A DNA stretch of 64,000 bases from Mesorhizobium sp. YM1C-6-2 (lineage in GTDB: Bacteria; Pseudomonadota; Alphaproteobacteria; Rhizobiales; Rhizobiaceae). This document shows, piece by piece, positions 9,434-17,610 of the stretch. Location of the stretch: positions 124,001-188,000 of the forward strand of contig NZ_RCIZ01000005.1 in the NCBI RefSeq assembly GCF_003666685.1, in the 5' to 3' direction. The stretch's first letter is position 1; every line of letters starts with the position of its first letter. The translations under genes were made by a program, and so were the position numbers. The notes below the pieces were generated by a model. That model worked only from the letters and a program-made list of their open reading frames with translations. It ran no database searches and was not told the origin of the DNA.

Positions 9434-10204
9434 ATGCTGATCGCCACGTTCAACATAAACAACGTCAATCGCCGGCTGGGCAATCTCGTCGACTGGCTGG
9501 CCGAGCGCAAACCCGACGTCGCCTGCCTGCAGGAACTCAAGGCCGAGCAGGGGAATTTTCCCGCCGCCGAGCTTTCCCAGGCAGGCTACCGCGCTGTCTG
9601 GCAGGGGCAGCGCACATGGAACGGGGTCGCGATCCTAGCGCGCGGCGTCGAACCGGTCCTCACCCGCACGGCCCTCCCCGGCGACCCCCTGGATACCCAG
9701 GCCCGCTACATCGAGGCGGCCGTGAACGGCGTGCTGATCGCCTGCCTCTACGCGCCGAACGGAAATCCGCAGCCCGGCCCGAAATTCGATTACAAGCTTG
9801 CCTGGCACGAGCGGCTGCGCCTTCACGCCACCGCGCTCAGAAAGACCGGCGCGCCGGTGGTGCTCGCCGGCGACTACAATGTCGCGCCGACCGAGCTCGA
9901 CATCTATCCGACCAAGTCCTACGCCGACAACGCGCTGGTCCAGCCCGAGAGCCGGGCCGCGTTCAGGAAGCTCGTCGGGCGAAGCTGGACCGACGCGCTG
10001 CGCGCAAAATATCCCGACGAGCGGATCTACACGTTCTGGGACTACAAGCGTCAGCGCTGGCAGCGCGATGCGGGGCTCAGGCTCGACCATTTCCTGCTGT
10101 CGCCGCCCGCAGCCGAACGCCTAGCAGACGCCGGCGTCGACCGCGGCGTGCGCGGCTGCGAAGGCGCCAGCGACCACGCGCCGGTCTGGATCAGGCTGAG
10201 ATAG
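9434..10204 (+). CDS. xth: Exodeoxyribonuclease III
   Basis: A 256-residue AP endonuclease and 3'-5' exonuclease for base-excision repair. Family motifs occur in order: NINNVNRR at the N-terminus, CLQELKAE, the catalytic GDYNVAPTE, and the C-terminal DHAPVW. Length is normal. Its stop lies 7 bases from the 3' end of a converging tRNA-Gly gene. Confidence 0.95.
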   Translation: MLIATFNINNVNRRLGNLVDWLAERKPDVACLQELKAEQGNFPAAELSQAGYRAVWQGQRTWNGVAILARGVEPVLTRTALPGDPLDTQARYIEAAVNGVLIACLYAPNGNPQPGPKFDYKLAWHERLRLHATALRKTGAPVVLAGDYNVAPTELDIYPTKSYADNALVQPESRAAFRKLVGRSWTDALRAKYPDERIYTFWDYKRQRWQRDAGLRLDHFLLSPPAAERLADAGVDRGVRGCEGASDHAPVWIRLR

Positions 10205-10211
10205 GAAGATC

Positions 10212-10285
10212 TGGAGCGGGTGAAGGGAATCGAACCCTCGTATTCAGCTTGGAAGGCTGCTGCTCTACCATTGAGCTACACCCGC
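10212..10285 (-). tRNA. tRNA-Gly (TCC)
   Basis: A 74-base cloverleaf read leftward, 5' GCGGGTG pairing with CACCCGC at the 3' end and encoded CCA. The anticodon loop CTTCCAA gives TCC. T-loop GGTTCGATTCC. It lies about 105 bases downstream of tRNA-Tyr on the same strand, and the two are probably co-transcribed. Confidence 0.97.
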
Positions 10286-10390
10286 ACCGCGCTGCTTGGC
10301 AGCCACCTGTTCTGGCACAGCCGCCCCGAAAAAGCGATTCGGTCAAAAGCAACTGCTTCAGAGGCGATGTGCCGGCTTCCGGTGCGGCAG

Positions 10391-10475
10391 TGGTGGAGGA
10401 GGTTGGATTTGAACCAACGTAGGCTGAGCCAACGGATTTACAGTCCGTCCCCTTTAACCACTCGGGCACTCCTCC
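10391..10475 (-). tRNA. tRNA-Tyr (GTA)
   Basis: An 85-base class II tRNA read leftward with a long variable arm; GGAGGAG pairs with CTCCTCC, and CCA is encoded. Anticodon loop CTGTAAA gives GTA. It is upstream of tRNA-Gly on the same strand and beside rlmB. Confidence 0.97.
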
Positions 10476-10657
10476 GTACTGCGTACCGGAGCCTGCAACG
10501 AGGCATTCACCGACCTGGGGGCACGTGCCCCTCAATCGGCGAAGCGCCTTATGGCTGCATGGTTCTGGACTGTCAACCGCGACAACCCGGCGCGGACGGA
10601 TAATTTCGGATCGCGCCCGCCATAGGCAACCGCCCGCGTTGACGATATAGGACGGCG

Positions 10658-11533
10658 ATGAGCGACGACAAGAAAAGACCGGGCCAGGCGGGGACGCCGA
10701 AGGACAAGCATTACGCGAATCTCAGGCGCGCCTTTCGCGACCAGAAGGCTGGTGGAAAACCCGGCAGCGCACCGGCCTTCCGCCCACGTCCAACGATTGC
10801 GCCCGGCGAGGCCGCGCCCGACGGACTGGTGCGGCTCTACGGCCTGCACACGGTGCGCGCCGCGCTCGACAATCCCGGCCGCAAGATTTCCCGCATGCTG
10901 GTGACCCGCAACGCCGCCGAGCGGCTGGGGCTCGCCGATCTTGCCGCCCTGCCCTTCGCGACCGAACTGGTCGAGCCCAAGGACATCGACAAGATCACGG
11001 GTTCGGAGGCGGTGCATCAGGGCGTCGTCATCGAGGCGAAACAGCTGAACCCCAAACCGCTGGACGCGCTCGGCGACACCCGTCTCGTCGTCGTGCTCGA
11101 CCAGGTCACGGACCCGCACAATGTCGGCGCGATCATGCGCTCGGCGGTTGCTTTCGGGGCCGGCGCGCTGATCACCACCTCGCGCCACAGCCCGACCGAA
11201 TCCGGCGTGCTCGCAAAATCCGCCTCCGGAGCGCTGGAACATATCGACCACATCGAGGTGAAGAACCTCGCCGATGCGCTCGGCAAGCTCCACGAAACAG
11301 GCTTCCAGACAATCGGCCTCGATTCCGACGGCCCCGCCGAAATGGAAAAGACCCTTTCCGGCGAGAAGATCGCGCTGGTGCTCGGGGCGGAAGGCAAGGG
11401 ACTGCGCCAGAAGACGCGCGAAACGGTCAACGCGCTCGCCAGGCTCGACATGCCTGGAGCGATACGTTCGCTCAACGTGTCGAATGCAGCGGCTGTGGCG
11501 ATGTACGCGGCGCGTAAGTTTTTGGGGCAATAG
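10658..11533 (+). CDS. rlmB: 23S rRNA 2'-O-methyltransferase RlmB (TrmH/SpoU family)
   Basis: A 291-residue SPOUT methyltransferase expected to methylate the 2'-OH of G2251 in 23S rRNA. After a basic N-terminal tail of about 50 residues comes a substrate-binding domain (LYGLHTVRAAL), then the three SPOUT motifs: DPHNVGAIMRSA, VLGAEGKGLR and SLNVSNAAAVAMY, which form the knot and bind S-adenosylmethionine. Its stop is 5 bases from the converging glxR stop. TrmH-family members can act on tRNA, so the target is inferred. Confidence 0.9.
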   Translation: MSDDKKRPGQAGTPKDKHYANLRRAFRDQKAGGKPGSAPAFRPRPTIAPGEAAPDGLVRLYGLHTVRAALDNPGRKISRMLVTRNAAERLGLADLAALPFATELVEPKDIDKITGSEAVHQGVVIEAKQLNPKPLDALGDTRLVVVLDQVTDPHNVGAIMRSAVAFGAGALITTSRHSPTESGVLAKSASGALEHIDHIEVKNLADALGKLHETGFQTIGLDSDGPAEMEKTLSGEKIALVLGAEGKGLRQKTRETVNALARLDMPGAIRSLNVSNAAAVAMYAARKFLGQ

Positions 11534-11538
11534 CGCCC

Positions 11539-12426
11539 CTACTTCCCCACCTCGTGACCCGCCATAATCTCCAGCGCCTTCACCAGCCCCGAATGATCGT
11601 CCTTGGCGCCGCCATTGGCCGCGCATGAATTGAAGAGCTGCTGCGTGGTCGACGTGTTCGGCAGTGCGACGCCGAGCGATTTTGCGCCTTCGAGTGCGAG
11701 ATTGAGATCCTTCTGGTGCAGCTCGATCCGGAAGCCCGGCGCAAAGGTCCGCTTGATCATGCGCTCGCCGTGCACTTCGAGGATGCGCGAGGCCGCCAGC
11801 CCTCCCATCAGAGCCTGCCTGACCTTGGCCGGATCGGCGCCAGCCTTGGACGCGAAGACTAGGGCTTCGGCGACCGCCTCGATGGTCAGCGCGACCACGA
11901 TCTGGTTGGCGACCTTGGTTGTCTGGCCGACGCCGTTGGGGCCGACCAGCGTGATGTTCTTGCCCATCTTCTCGAAGACCGGCTTTGCCCGGTCGAACGC
12001 TTTCTCCTCGCCGCCGACCATGATGGTCAGCGACGCCGCCTTGGCGCCCACCTCGCCGCCAGAAACCGGCGCGTCGAGATAATCACAGCCGAGCGCATTG
12101 ATCCTTTTCGCGAACTCCTTGGTCGCGATCGGCGAGATCGAACTCATGTCGATGACCAGCTTGCCCCTGGACAGGCCCTCCGCCACGCCGCGCTGGCCGA
12201 ACAGAACCTCCTCCACCTGAGGCGTATCCGGCACCATCAGGATGACGATGTCGGCGGCCTTCGCCACGGCGTCGTGGCCGTCCACCGCCTTGAGGCCTTT
12301 CGCCCCCAGGTCGGCCGGCGGCGGCTTGCGGTGGCTGCTGGTGACGACATTATAGCCGGCATCGAGCAGGTGCCCCGCCATCGGCGCGCCCATGATGCCG
12401 AGCCCGATGAAGCCTATGGTTTCCAT
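11539..12426 (-). CDS. glxR: Tartronate semialdehyde reductase
   Basis: A 295-residue beta-hydroxyacid dehydrogenase that should reduce tartronate semialdehyde to D-glycerate. It shows the NAD(P) motif GFIGLGIMGAPMA at the N-terminus, the substrate loop DAPVSGGEVGA and the catalytic lysine in TTKVANQ. It lies downstream of hyi and gcl on the same strand, completing a glyoxylate-to-glycerate route. That context favours GlxR over 3-hydroxyisobutyrate dehydrogenase. A 126-base gap with a repeat separates it from hyi. Confidence 0.92.
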   Translation of the reverse strand: METIGFIGLGIMGAPMAGHLLDAGYNVVTSSHRKPPPADLGAKGLKAVDGHDAVAKAADIVILMVPDTPQVEEVLFGQRGVAEGLSRGKLVIDMSSISPIATKEFAKRINALGCDYLDAPVSGGEVGAKAASLTIMVGGEEKAFDRAKPVFEKMGKNITLVGPNGVGQTTKVANQIVVALTIEAVAEALVFASKAGADPAKVRQALMGGLAASRILEVHGERMIKRTFAPGFRIELHQKDLNLALEGAKSLGVALPNTSTTQQLFNSCAANGGAKDDHSGLVKALEIMAGHEVGK

Positions 12427-12449
12427 GTGATTTTCCTCATCCTGAATCG

Positions 12450-12535
12450 ACAGCGCCGCCCCTCACCTGCCTGCGGGGAGAGGAGAAACTGCCCCAACGC
12501 TGGCGTCCGCTCTCCCCGATTGTGGAGAGAGGTTA
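12450..12535. repeat. REP/BIME-like intergenic repeat, degenerate
   Basis: Between glxR and hyi lies a GC-rich stretch with CGCCCCTCACCTGCCTG and complementary arms GGGGAGAG (12475-12482) and CTCTCCCC (12510-12517). It resembles the palindromic intergenic repeats scattered through rhizobial chromosomes. Only one copy is in the window, so repeat status cannot be confirmed here. It may shape the gcl-hyi-glxR transcript. Confidence 0.45.
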
Positions 12536-12552
12536 AGGCTCGGAGGCAAACT

Positions 12553-13350
12553 TCATGCGGCCGCGCTGCCTGCCTTGTTCATCTGTTTGAACCACCCGAG
12601 CCCGGCCTCGGTGCCGTCTCTGGGTTTGTATTCCGCTCCGACCCAGCCCTCGTAGCCGATGCGGTCGAGGTGTTCGTAGAGGAAGGGATAGTTGATCTCG
12701 CCCGTCCCCGGCTCGTGACGGCCGGGATTGTCCGCAAGCTGGATATGCGCGATGCGGCCGAGGTTTTGCTCGATGGTACGGGCGAGATCCCCCTCCATGA
12801 CCTGCATGTGATAGATGTCGTACTGGAACCAGAGGTTCTTCGAACCGACGCGGTCGATGATCGCCAGCGCCTGCCTGGAAGTGGTCAAGAAAAACCCGGG
12901 AATGTCGCGTGTGTTGATCGCCTCGATCAGCAACCTGATGCCGGCTTCTTCCAGCTTCCTCGCCGCGTAGCTCAGATTGTGGACGAAAAGGTCCTCCAGC
13001 TCCGCCTGCGAGACGCCCTCCGGCGCGATGCCGGCGAGGCAGTTCACTTGGCCGCAGCCGAGCGCCCTCGCGTAGGTGATCGCCGTGTCGACGCTCTTCC
13101 TGAACTCGTCGACGCGGTCGGCCAGCACGGCAATGCCGCGCTCGCCCTTCGCCCAGTCGCCCGGCGGCAGGTTGAAGAGCACCTGGGCGAGCCCGTTCTT
13201 CTTCAGCCGCGCCGCGACCACTTCCGGCGCGTGATCGTACGGGCCGACATATTCGACGCCCTTGAAGCCGGCGCGGGCAGCCGCGTCGAAACGGTCGAGG
13301 AAATCATGCTCGGTGAAGAGCATCGACAGGTTGGCGGAAAATCTCGGCAT
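12553..13350 (-). CDS. hyi: Hydroxypyruvate isomerase
   Basis: A 265-residue TIM-barrel protein of the xylose-isomerase-like family, expected to interconvert hydroxypyruvate and tartronate semialdehyde. It begins MPRFSANLSMLFTE and contains EYVGPYDH, YDIYHMQVMEGDL, HIQLADNPGRHEPGTG and a metal-binding EAINTRDIPGF region typical of Hyi. The ATG at 13350 has GAGG about 10 bases upstream; a TTG five codons earlier is less likely. It follows gcl by about 11 bases in the same operon. Confidence 0.92.
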   Translation of the reverse strand: MPRFSANLSMLFTEHDFLDRFDAAARAGFKGVEYVGPYDHAPEVVAARLKKNGLAQVLFNLPPGDWAKGERGIAVLADRVDEFRKSVDTAITYARALGCGQVNCLAGIAPEGVSQAELEDLFVHNLSYAARKLEEAGIRLLIEAINTRDIPGFFLTTSRQALAIIDRVGSKNLWFQYDIYHMQVMEGDLARTIEQNLGRIAHIQLADNPGRHEPGTGEINYPFLYEHLDRIGYEGWVGAEYKPRDGTEAGLGWFKQMNKAGSAAA

Positions 13351-13361
13351 CTTGCGTTTCC

Positions 13362-15143
13362 TCAATCCAGCAGGACGACCGCCGTCGGCGCGTCTTCGTT
13401 CTTTTCGGCAAGTTCCTCGAACTCGGTGACCTTGTCGATCTCGGTGCCCATCGAAATGTTGGTGACACGCTCGAGGATGAATTCCAGAACGACCGGAACC
13501 CGGTGTTCCTTCATCAGCCGCTTCGCCTCCTTGAAGGCGCCGGCGAATTCTTCTGGCCGGCGCACGCGGACTGCCTTGCAGCCCATCGCCTCCGCCACCG
13601 CGACATGATCGACGCCGTAGCCGGCCTCGGGATCGTCCGACCGGTTCTGGTTCTCGAAGGCGAGGCTCACCTCGTAGTCCATCGAAAAGCCGCGCTGCGC
13701 CTGGCGGATCAAGCCTAGATAGGCGTTGTTCACGACGACATGGATGTAGGGCAGCCTGTGCTGTGCCCCGACCGCCAGTTCCTCGATCAGGAACTGGAAA
13801 TCATAGTCGCCCGACAGAGCGACGATGTCGGCGTCCGGCCTCGCCGCCCTCACCCCGAGTGCTGCCGGCAGCGTCCAGCCAAGAGGCCCGGCCTGGCCGC
13901 AATTGATCCAGTTGCGGGGGCGATAGACGTGCAGGAACTGCGCACCGGCGATCTGGCTGAGGCCGATCGTGGTGACGTAGGTGGTGTCGCGCCCGAACGC
14001 CTTGTTCATCTCCTCGTAGACGCGCTGCGGTTTCAGCGGCACCTGGTCGAAATGCGTCTTGCGCTTCATCGTCTTCTTGCGCTGCTGGCACTCTTTTGCC
14101 CAGCCCGACCAGTCGGCGAGCTTGCCCGCCGTCTTCCATTCGGTGGCGACGTCGAGCAGCATCTTCAGCGCAGCACCGGCGTCGGAGGCGATGCCGAGGT
14201 CCGGCGCGAAGACGCGGCCTATCTGGGTGGGCTCGATGTCGACATGGACGATCTTCTTGCCCTTGGTGTAGGTCTCCACCGAGCCGGTATGGCGGTTCGC
14301 CCAGCGGTTGCCGATGCCGAGCACGAAATCCGCCTCCAGCATCGTCGCATTGCCGTAGCGGTGCGAGGTCTGCAGCCCGCACATGCCGGCCATCAGCCGG
14401 TGGTCATCCGGGATGGTGCCCCAGCCCATCAGAGTCGGGATGACGGGCACGCCGGTGATTTCGGCGAACTCGATCAGCAGGTCGGAAGCATCGGCATTGA
14501 TGATGCCGCCGCCGGCGACGATCACAGGCTTCTCGGCCGCATTCAGCATCACCAGCGCCTTCTCCGCCTGGCCACGCGTCATCGCCGGCTTGTAAACGGC
14601 GAGCGGTTCATAGGCGTCGATGTCGAACTCGATCTCGGCGAGTTGCACGTCGACCGGCAGGTCGATCAGCACCGGCCCCGGCCGGCCCGAGCGCATAAGG
14701 AAAAAGGCCTTCTGCAGCGCCATCGGCACCAAATAGGGTTCCATCACGGTGACCGCCCACTTGGTCACGGGCGCGGCGATCGCCGCGATGTCGACAGCCT
14801 GGAAATCTTCCTTGTTGAGCCGCGCGCGCGGTGCCTGCCCGGTGATGCAGAGGATCGGGATCGAATCCGCGGACGCCGAATAGAGCCCGGTGATCATGTC
14901 GGTGCCGGCCGGCCCCGACGTGCCGATGCAGAGCCCGATATTGCCTGCCACAGCGCGGGTGAACCCCTCGGCCATGTGGGAGGCCGCCTCGACGTGCCGC
15001 GCGAGCACATGCCGGATAGAGCCTCGCGCCTTCAGCGCCGAATAGAACGGATTGATTGCCGCGCCCGGCACGCCGAAGGCGCAGGATATGCCTTCTTTTT
15101 CGAGAACGAGAACCGCCGCGTCGACAGCGCGCATCCGGGCCAT
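13362..15143 (-). CDS. gcl: Glyoxylate carboligase (tartronate-semialdehyde synthase)
   Basis: A 593-residue thiamine-diphosphate enzyme that joins two glyoxylates to tartronate semialdehyde with CO2 release. The N-terminal cofactor site reads [12 protein letters not shown] with valine at position 51, where nearly all ThDP enzymes have glutamate; that Val is the signature of true glyoxylate carboligase. The C-terminal ThDP/Mg site is [12 protein letters not shown]...NNAYLG. It is the first gene of gcl-hyi-glxR and is divergent from an IclR regulator. Confidence 0.97.
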   Translation of the reverse strand: MARMRAVDAAVLVLEKEGISCAFGVPGAAINPFYSALKARGSIRHVLARHVEAASHMAEGFTRAVAGNIGLCIGTSGPAGTDMITGLYSASADSIPILCITGQAPRARLNKEDFQAVDIAAIAAPVTKWAVTVMEPYLVPMALQKAFFLMRSGRPGPVLIDLPVDVQLAEIEFDIDAYEPLAVYKPAMTRGQAEKALVMLNAAEKPVIVAGGGIINADASDLLIEFAEITGVPVIPTLMGWGTIPDDHRLMAGMCGLQTSHRYGNATMLEADFVLGIGNRWANRHTGSVETYTKGKKIVHVDIEPTQIGRVFAPDLGIASDAGAALKMLLDVATEWKTAGKLADWSGWAKECQQRKKTMKRKTHFDQVPLKPQRVYEEMNKAFGRDTTYVTTIGLSQIAGAQFLHVYRPRNWINCGQAGPLGWTLPAALGVRAARPDADIVALSGDYDFQFLIEELAVGAQHRLPYIHVVVNNAYLGLIRQAQRGFSMDYEVSLAFENQNRSDDPEAGYGVDHVAVAEAMGCKAVRVRRPEEFAGAFKEAKRLMKEHRVPVVLEFILERVTNISMGTEIDKVTEFEELAEKNEDAPTAVVLLD

Positions 15144-15213
15144 GACCGTGCTCCTGTTGATTGGATAGCCGGAGCATCGCAGGCCCGAGCTTGTTTTTCA
15201 ATTTTTCCAGAAT

Positions 15214-15336
15214 ATTTTTTCATTTATCAGAGAAAATCCGTAGAAGGCTGTTTTCCAATTGTTTTCGGTTTTTCGATTTCCAGGTCGATTCATGCGGCCG
15301 AAAAATTTTTTCATTTTGGCAAGGAAAATCGCTAGA
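15214..15336. promoter_or_regulatory. Duplicated AT-rich element between gcl and iclR
   Basis: Two copies of a roughly 31-base element lie about 91 bases apart in the gcl/IclR intergenic region: 15214-15244 and 15305-15336. Each contains ATTTTTTCATTT, then AAAATC, then TAGA. TGGAAAA-type half-sites also occur, as TTTTCCA near 15204 and 15252 and GGAAAA near 15323. This AT content stands out in a GC-rich genome and fits an operator for the adjacent IclR protein, whose relatives bind TGGAAA-type palindromes. No binding site is proven. Confidence 0.45.
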
Positions 15337-15345
15337 GGTCTACGC

Positions 15346-16164
15346 ATGGAAACGGTCGAAAAGCGCCAGCGCGGACGCCCGCGCTCTTTCAACGCCCCCG
15401 CCTACGCCACGTCGGTGCAGGCCCTCGACCGGGGCTTGAAGATCCTCGCGATCGTTGCCGACGGCGATGCGCTTTCGCTCAGCGAGGTCGCGGCGCGGAG
15501 CGACATCGCCGCCTCCACCGCCTACCGCATGCTGACCACGCTGGCCTCGCACGGCATGGTCGAGTTCGACAGCCAGGCGCAGCTCTGGTCGGTCGGCGTC
15601 GAAACCTACCGCATGGGCTCGGCCTTCCTGCGGCGCAGGAAACTTGTCGACCGAGCCCGCACCGTCATGCAGGAGTTGATGGAGGCAACAGGCGAAACAG
15701 CGAATCTCGGCGTCGCCGAAGATGACTGCGTGGTGTTCGTCAGCCAGGTCGAGACACACCAGGCGATCCGTGCCTTCTTCCGGCCTGGCACGCGCAGCCC
15801 GTTCCACGCATCGGGCATCGGCAAGGCGATCCTGTCGCATCTGACGCCGGAGCGTATTGCGGCGATCGTGCGCAAGGAAGGGCTGGAGGCCTATACGGAC
15901 AAGACGCTCGCCGATCCGGCTTCGCTGGCCAGCGACCTCGCGGAAAGCCAGGCGCGCGGCTTCGCCATCGACGACGAGGAACGCAACGAGGGCATGCGCT
16001 GCGTGGCCGCGGCGATCTTCAACGAGTTCGGCGAACCGGTCGCCGGTATTTCCGTCTCCGGCCCGACCGTACGCGTGACGCCTCAGCGCGCCACGATGCT
16101 TGGCCCGCTGGTTGCCCGGGCGGCGGCGGAAGTCACCAAGGCGATCGGCGGCAAGACGCCCTGA
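15346..16164 (+). CDS. IclR family transcriptional regulator, probable gcl-operon regulator
   Basis: A 272-residue regulator. An N-terminal winged helix-turn-helix (SVQALDRGLKIL, LSEVAARSDIAASTAYRMLTTL reads across residues 25-70) is followed by an IclR effector domain with the usual FRPGTRSPFHASGIGKAIL and VAGISVSGP motifs. The frame is open upstream, but the ATG at 15346 follows AGAGG and gives a normal N-terminus. It is divergent from gcl; by analogy with E. coli AllR, a glyoxylate-responsive repressor, it probably controls gcl-hyi-glxR. Confidence 0.9.
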   Translation: METVEKRQRGRPRSFNAPAYATSVQALDRGLKILAIVADGDALSLSEVAARSDIAASTAYRMLTTLASHGMVEFDSQAQLWSVGVETYRMGSAFLRRRKLVDRARTVMQELMEATGETANLGVAEDDCVVFVSQVETHQAIRAFFRPGTRSPFHASGIGKAILSHLTPERIAAIVRKEGLEAYTDKTLADPASLASDLAESQARGFAIDDEERNEGMRCVAAAIFNEFGEPVAGISVSGPTVRVTPQRATMLGPLVARAAAEVTKAIGGKTP

Positions 16165-16171
16165 CACGCAA

Positions 16172-16194
16172 GGAGGGACGCCTGGCGTCCCTCC
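16172..16194. terminator. Hairpin between converging iclR and BA14K-like genes
   Basis: A nearly perfect 23-base palindrome (GGAGGGACGCC-T-GGCGTCCCTCC) starts 7 bases past the IclR stop and lies before the stop of the converging gene. There is no T-run, but its place fits a bidirectional transcript end. Confidence 0.6.
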
Positions 16195-16229
16195 CCCGGA
16201 AAGCGCTGAAGCCGATCGATCACCTCCCT

Positions 16230-16541
16230 TCACAGCCTGCAGCGACGCGGATAGCCGTCGAACGCGATGTAGGTGTCAGTGCGATGGTCATAGGTTCTGT
16301 AGCGGGCGTAGCAGCGGTCGACGTGGCTACCCCAAGAGCTGCGGTAATAGCCGTCGTAATATGGCCCGCGGCCGGCATTGGCGATGCCGAGGCCGAGCAC
16401 AAGGCCACCGACGCCGGCGATCGCGGCCACTTCGCCCTTCGAAAGCTTCTTGGCCTCCGACTGCCCGACGGTGCCCGCCATGGCGCTGGCGATCACGCTC
16501 AGCGAAAGCAGGCTGGAAACGAGTTTGGTCCTGAACGACAT
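16230..16541 (-). CDS. BA14K-like small exported protein
   Basis: A 103-residue protein with a signal peptide or N-terminal membrane segment (about residues 8-25), a glycine-rich hydrophobic stretch (IAGVGGLVLGLGIANAG) and a C-terminal BA14K-type ending, CYARYRTYDHRTDTYIAFDG then RRC. BA14K proteins are short envelope proteins of Brucella and rhizobia; the Brucella member is immunoreactive and has been called lectin-like. The two cysteines near the end fit a disulfide. Precise function is unknown. Confidence 0.75.
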   Translation of the reverse strand: MSFRTKLVSSLLSLSVIASAMAGTVGQSEAKKLSKGEVAAIAGVGGLVLGLGIANAGRGPYYDGYYRSSWGSHVDRCYARYRTYDHRTDTYIAFDGYPRRCRL

Positions 16542-16667
16542 GATGGTCTCCTGTTCCCGAGGCGTCCGTCCGCCTCATGACCATCAGTCGCGCCGTCGCC
16601 GGAAAAGGTTCGAAGCCGTTCGATTTTTCTTCTTGAGCGGCGCGCACGGCCGCAGATCGGCCGTCGC

Positions 16668-16865
16668 TCAAAATGCGCCGATGCCGGTGACGTGCCTCAG
16701 ATAGAAGGCAAGCGCGATGAAGCCGGCGACGATCGCCCAGCCCTTCCAGTCCACCCTGGAGGCCCTGATGTCGCGGATCAGCTTCATGAGCACGATCCAG
16801 GCGAGGATCACGATCAGCGCAATCACGACGAATCTGAGCATCGCAGACATCTCCCCACGGCCCAT
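16668..16865 (-). CDS. Small two-helix membrane protein
   Basis: A 65-residue hypothetical protein with two hydrophobic segments (about residues 10-28 and 43-57) joined by a basic loop, IRDIRASRVDWKG. No family is recognised. Three in-frame ATGs exist; the one at 16841 has GGGGAG 10 bases upstream and may be the real start, giving 57 residues. Confidence 0.55.
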   Translation of the reverse strand: MGRGEMSAMLRFVVIALIVILAWIVLMKLIRDIRASRVDWKGWAIVAGFIALAFYLRHVTGIGAF

Positions 16866-17010
16866 CGAGCGGCCGCACCCCGGATGTAGGAAGCCTTCGC
16901 TCCTATTTCAGGCCCGGTCCATCCCCGGTTTGTCTTGCGCACCGAGTTTGCATGCCGACGCGCCGTTCCCCATTTTACAGGCGCGCCAGATATGCTAACG
17001 GGCGGCCCGT

Positions 17011-17085
17011 GCCCTTGTAGCTCAGCGGTAGAGCAGCGGTTTTGTAAACCGAAGGTCGGCGGTTCAATCCCGTCCGGGGGCACCA
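17011..17085 (+). tRNA. tRNA-Thr (TGT)
   Basis: A 75-base tRNA with encoded CCA; GCCCTTG pairs with CGGGGGC through two G-U wobbles. Anticodon loop TTTGTAA gives TGT. The first anticodon-stem pair (27-43) is a G-A mismatch in the reading I make. It stands alone on the plus strand about 6.5 kb from tRNA-Tyr and tRNA-Gly. Confidence 0.96.
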
Positions 17086-17170
17086 TTCCTTTCCGCCTGG
17101 CGCATTCCGTTGCCCCAAAATCTCCACTATGCTTGAGCCACGAAACATTGGCAGTTGCTGGGCTTAACTG

Positions 17171-17512
17171 ATGACCGGAATGCGCAGGATCGGCGTTATC
17201 GTCGTTGCGGGCAGCATGATGCTCCCGCTCGCCGGCTGCTCGCGCACGTCGGACGGCACGATCGTCATGGACAAGCCGGTGACGCTGCCCACCCTCACCC
17301 TGCCCTCTGCGGAGCCGCTCGTCCCGTCCTGGATGAAGCGTAAGCCCGAGCCGGAGCCGGTTTCCGTAGCCCAGAATTTCCCGCCGCCGCCTGAGAAGAA
17401 GAAGGCGCCGACGCCACGGAAGACGCAGCCTCCGGTGGTCGCCACGGGTTCGGGCAATCTCGCCTGCAAGAACGTCAGCGAAGGCGGACGCGTGCGCATG
17501 ATCTGCGAGTAG
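17171..17512 (+). CDS. Small proline-rich lipoprotein
   Basis: A 113-residue hypothetical protein with a lipoprotein signal (hydrophobic segment, lipobox LAGC at about residue 23). The middle is rich in proline, lysine and glutamate (PPPPEKKKAPTP), typical of a flexible wall-spanning linker. Two cysteines (LACKN and MICE) near the C-terminus could form a disulfide. No family is recognised. It sits between tRNA-Thr and gatB. Confidence 0.7.
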   Translation: MTGMRRIGVIVVAGSMMLPLAGCSRTSDGTIVMDKPVTLPTLTLPSAEPLVPSWMKRKPEPEPVSVAQNFPPPPEKKKAPTPRKTQPPVVATGSGNLACKNVSEGGRVRMICE

Positions 17513-17610
17513 GCCTCGCGCCTCATGGTCAAGGGGGCGAATGCCTCGCCCTTGCCACTCCCCGCCGTTTGCACTAGCGAAAACCAAACTCATTCGAGAC
17601 ACAGGCCGCC

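Noticed and set aside
12274-15335. Two long rightward frames (444 and 531 codons) opposite hyi and gcl
   Set aside because: They lie fully opposite recognised enzymes and show no family motif.
17011-17085. tRNA-Thr as a possible phage or island attachment site
   Set aside because: No integrase gene and no repeat of the tRNA 3' end occurs in the window.
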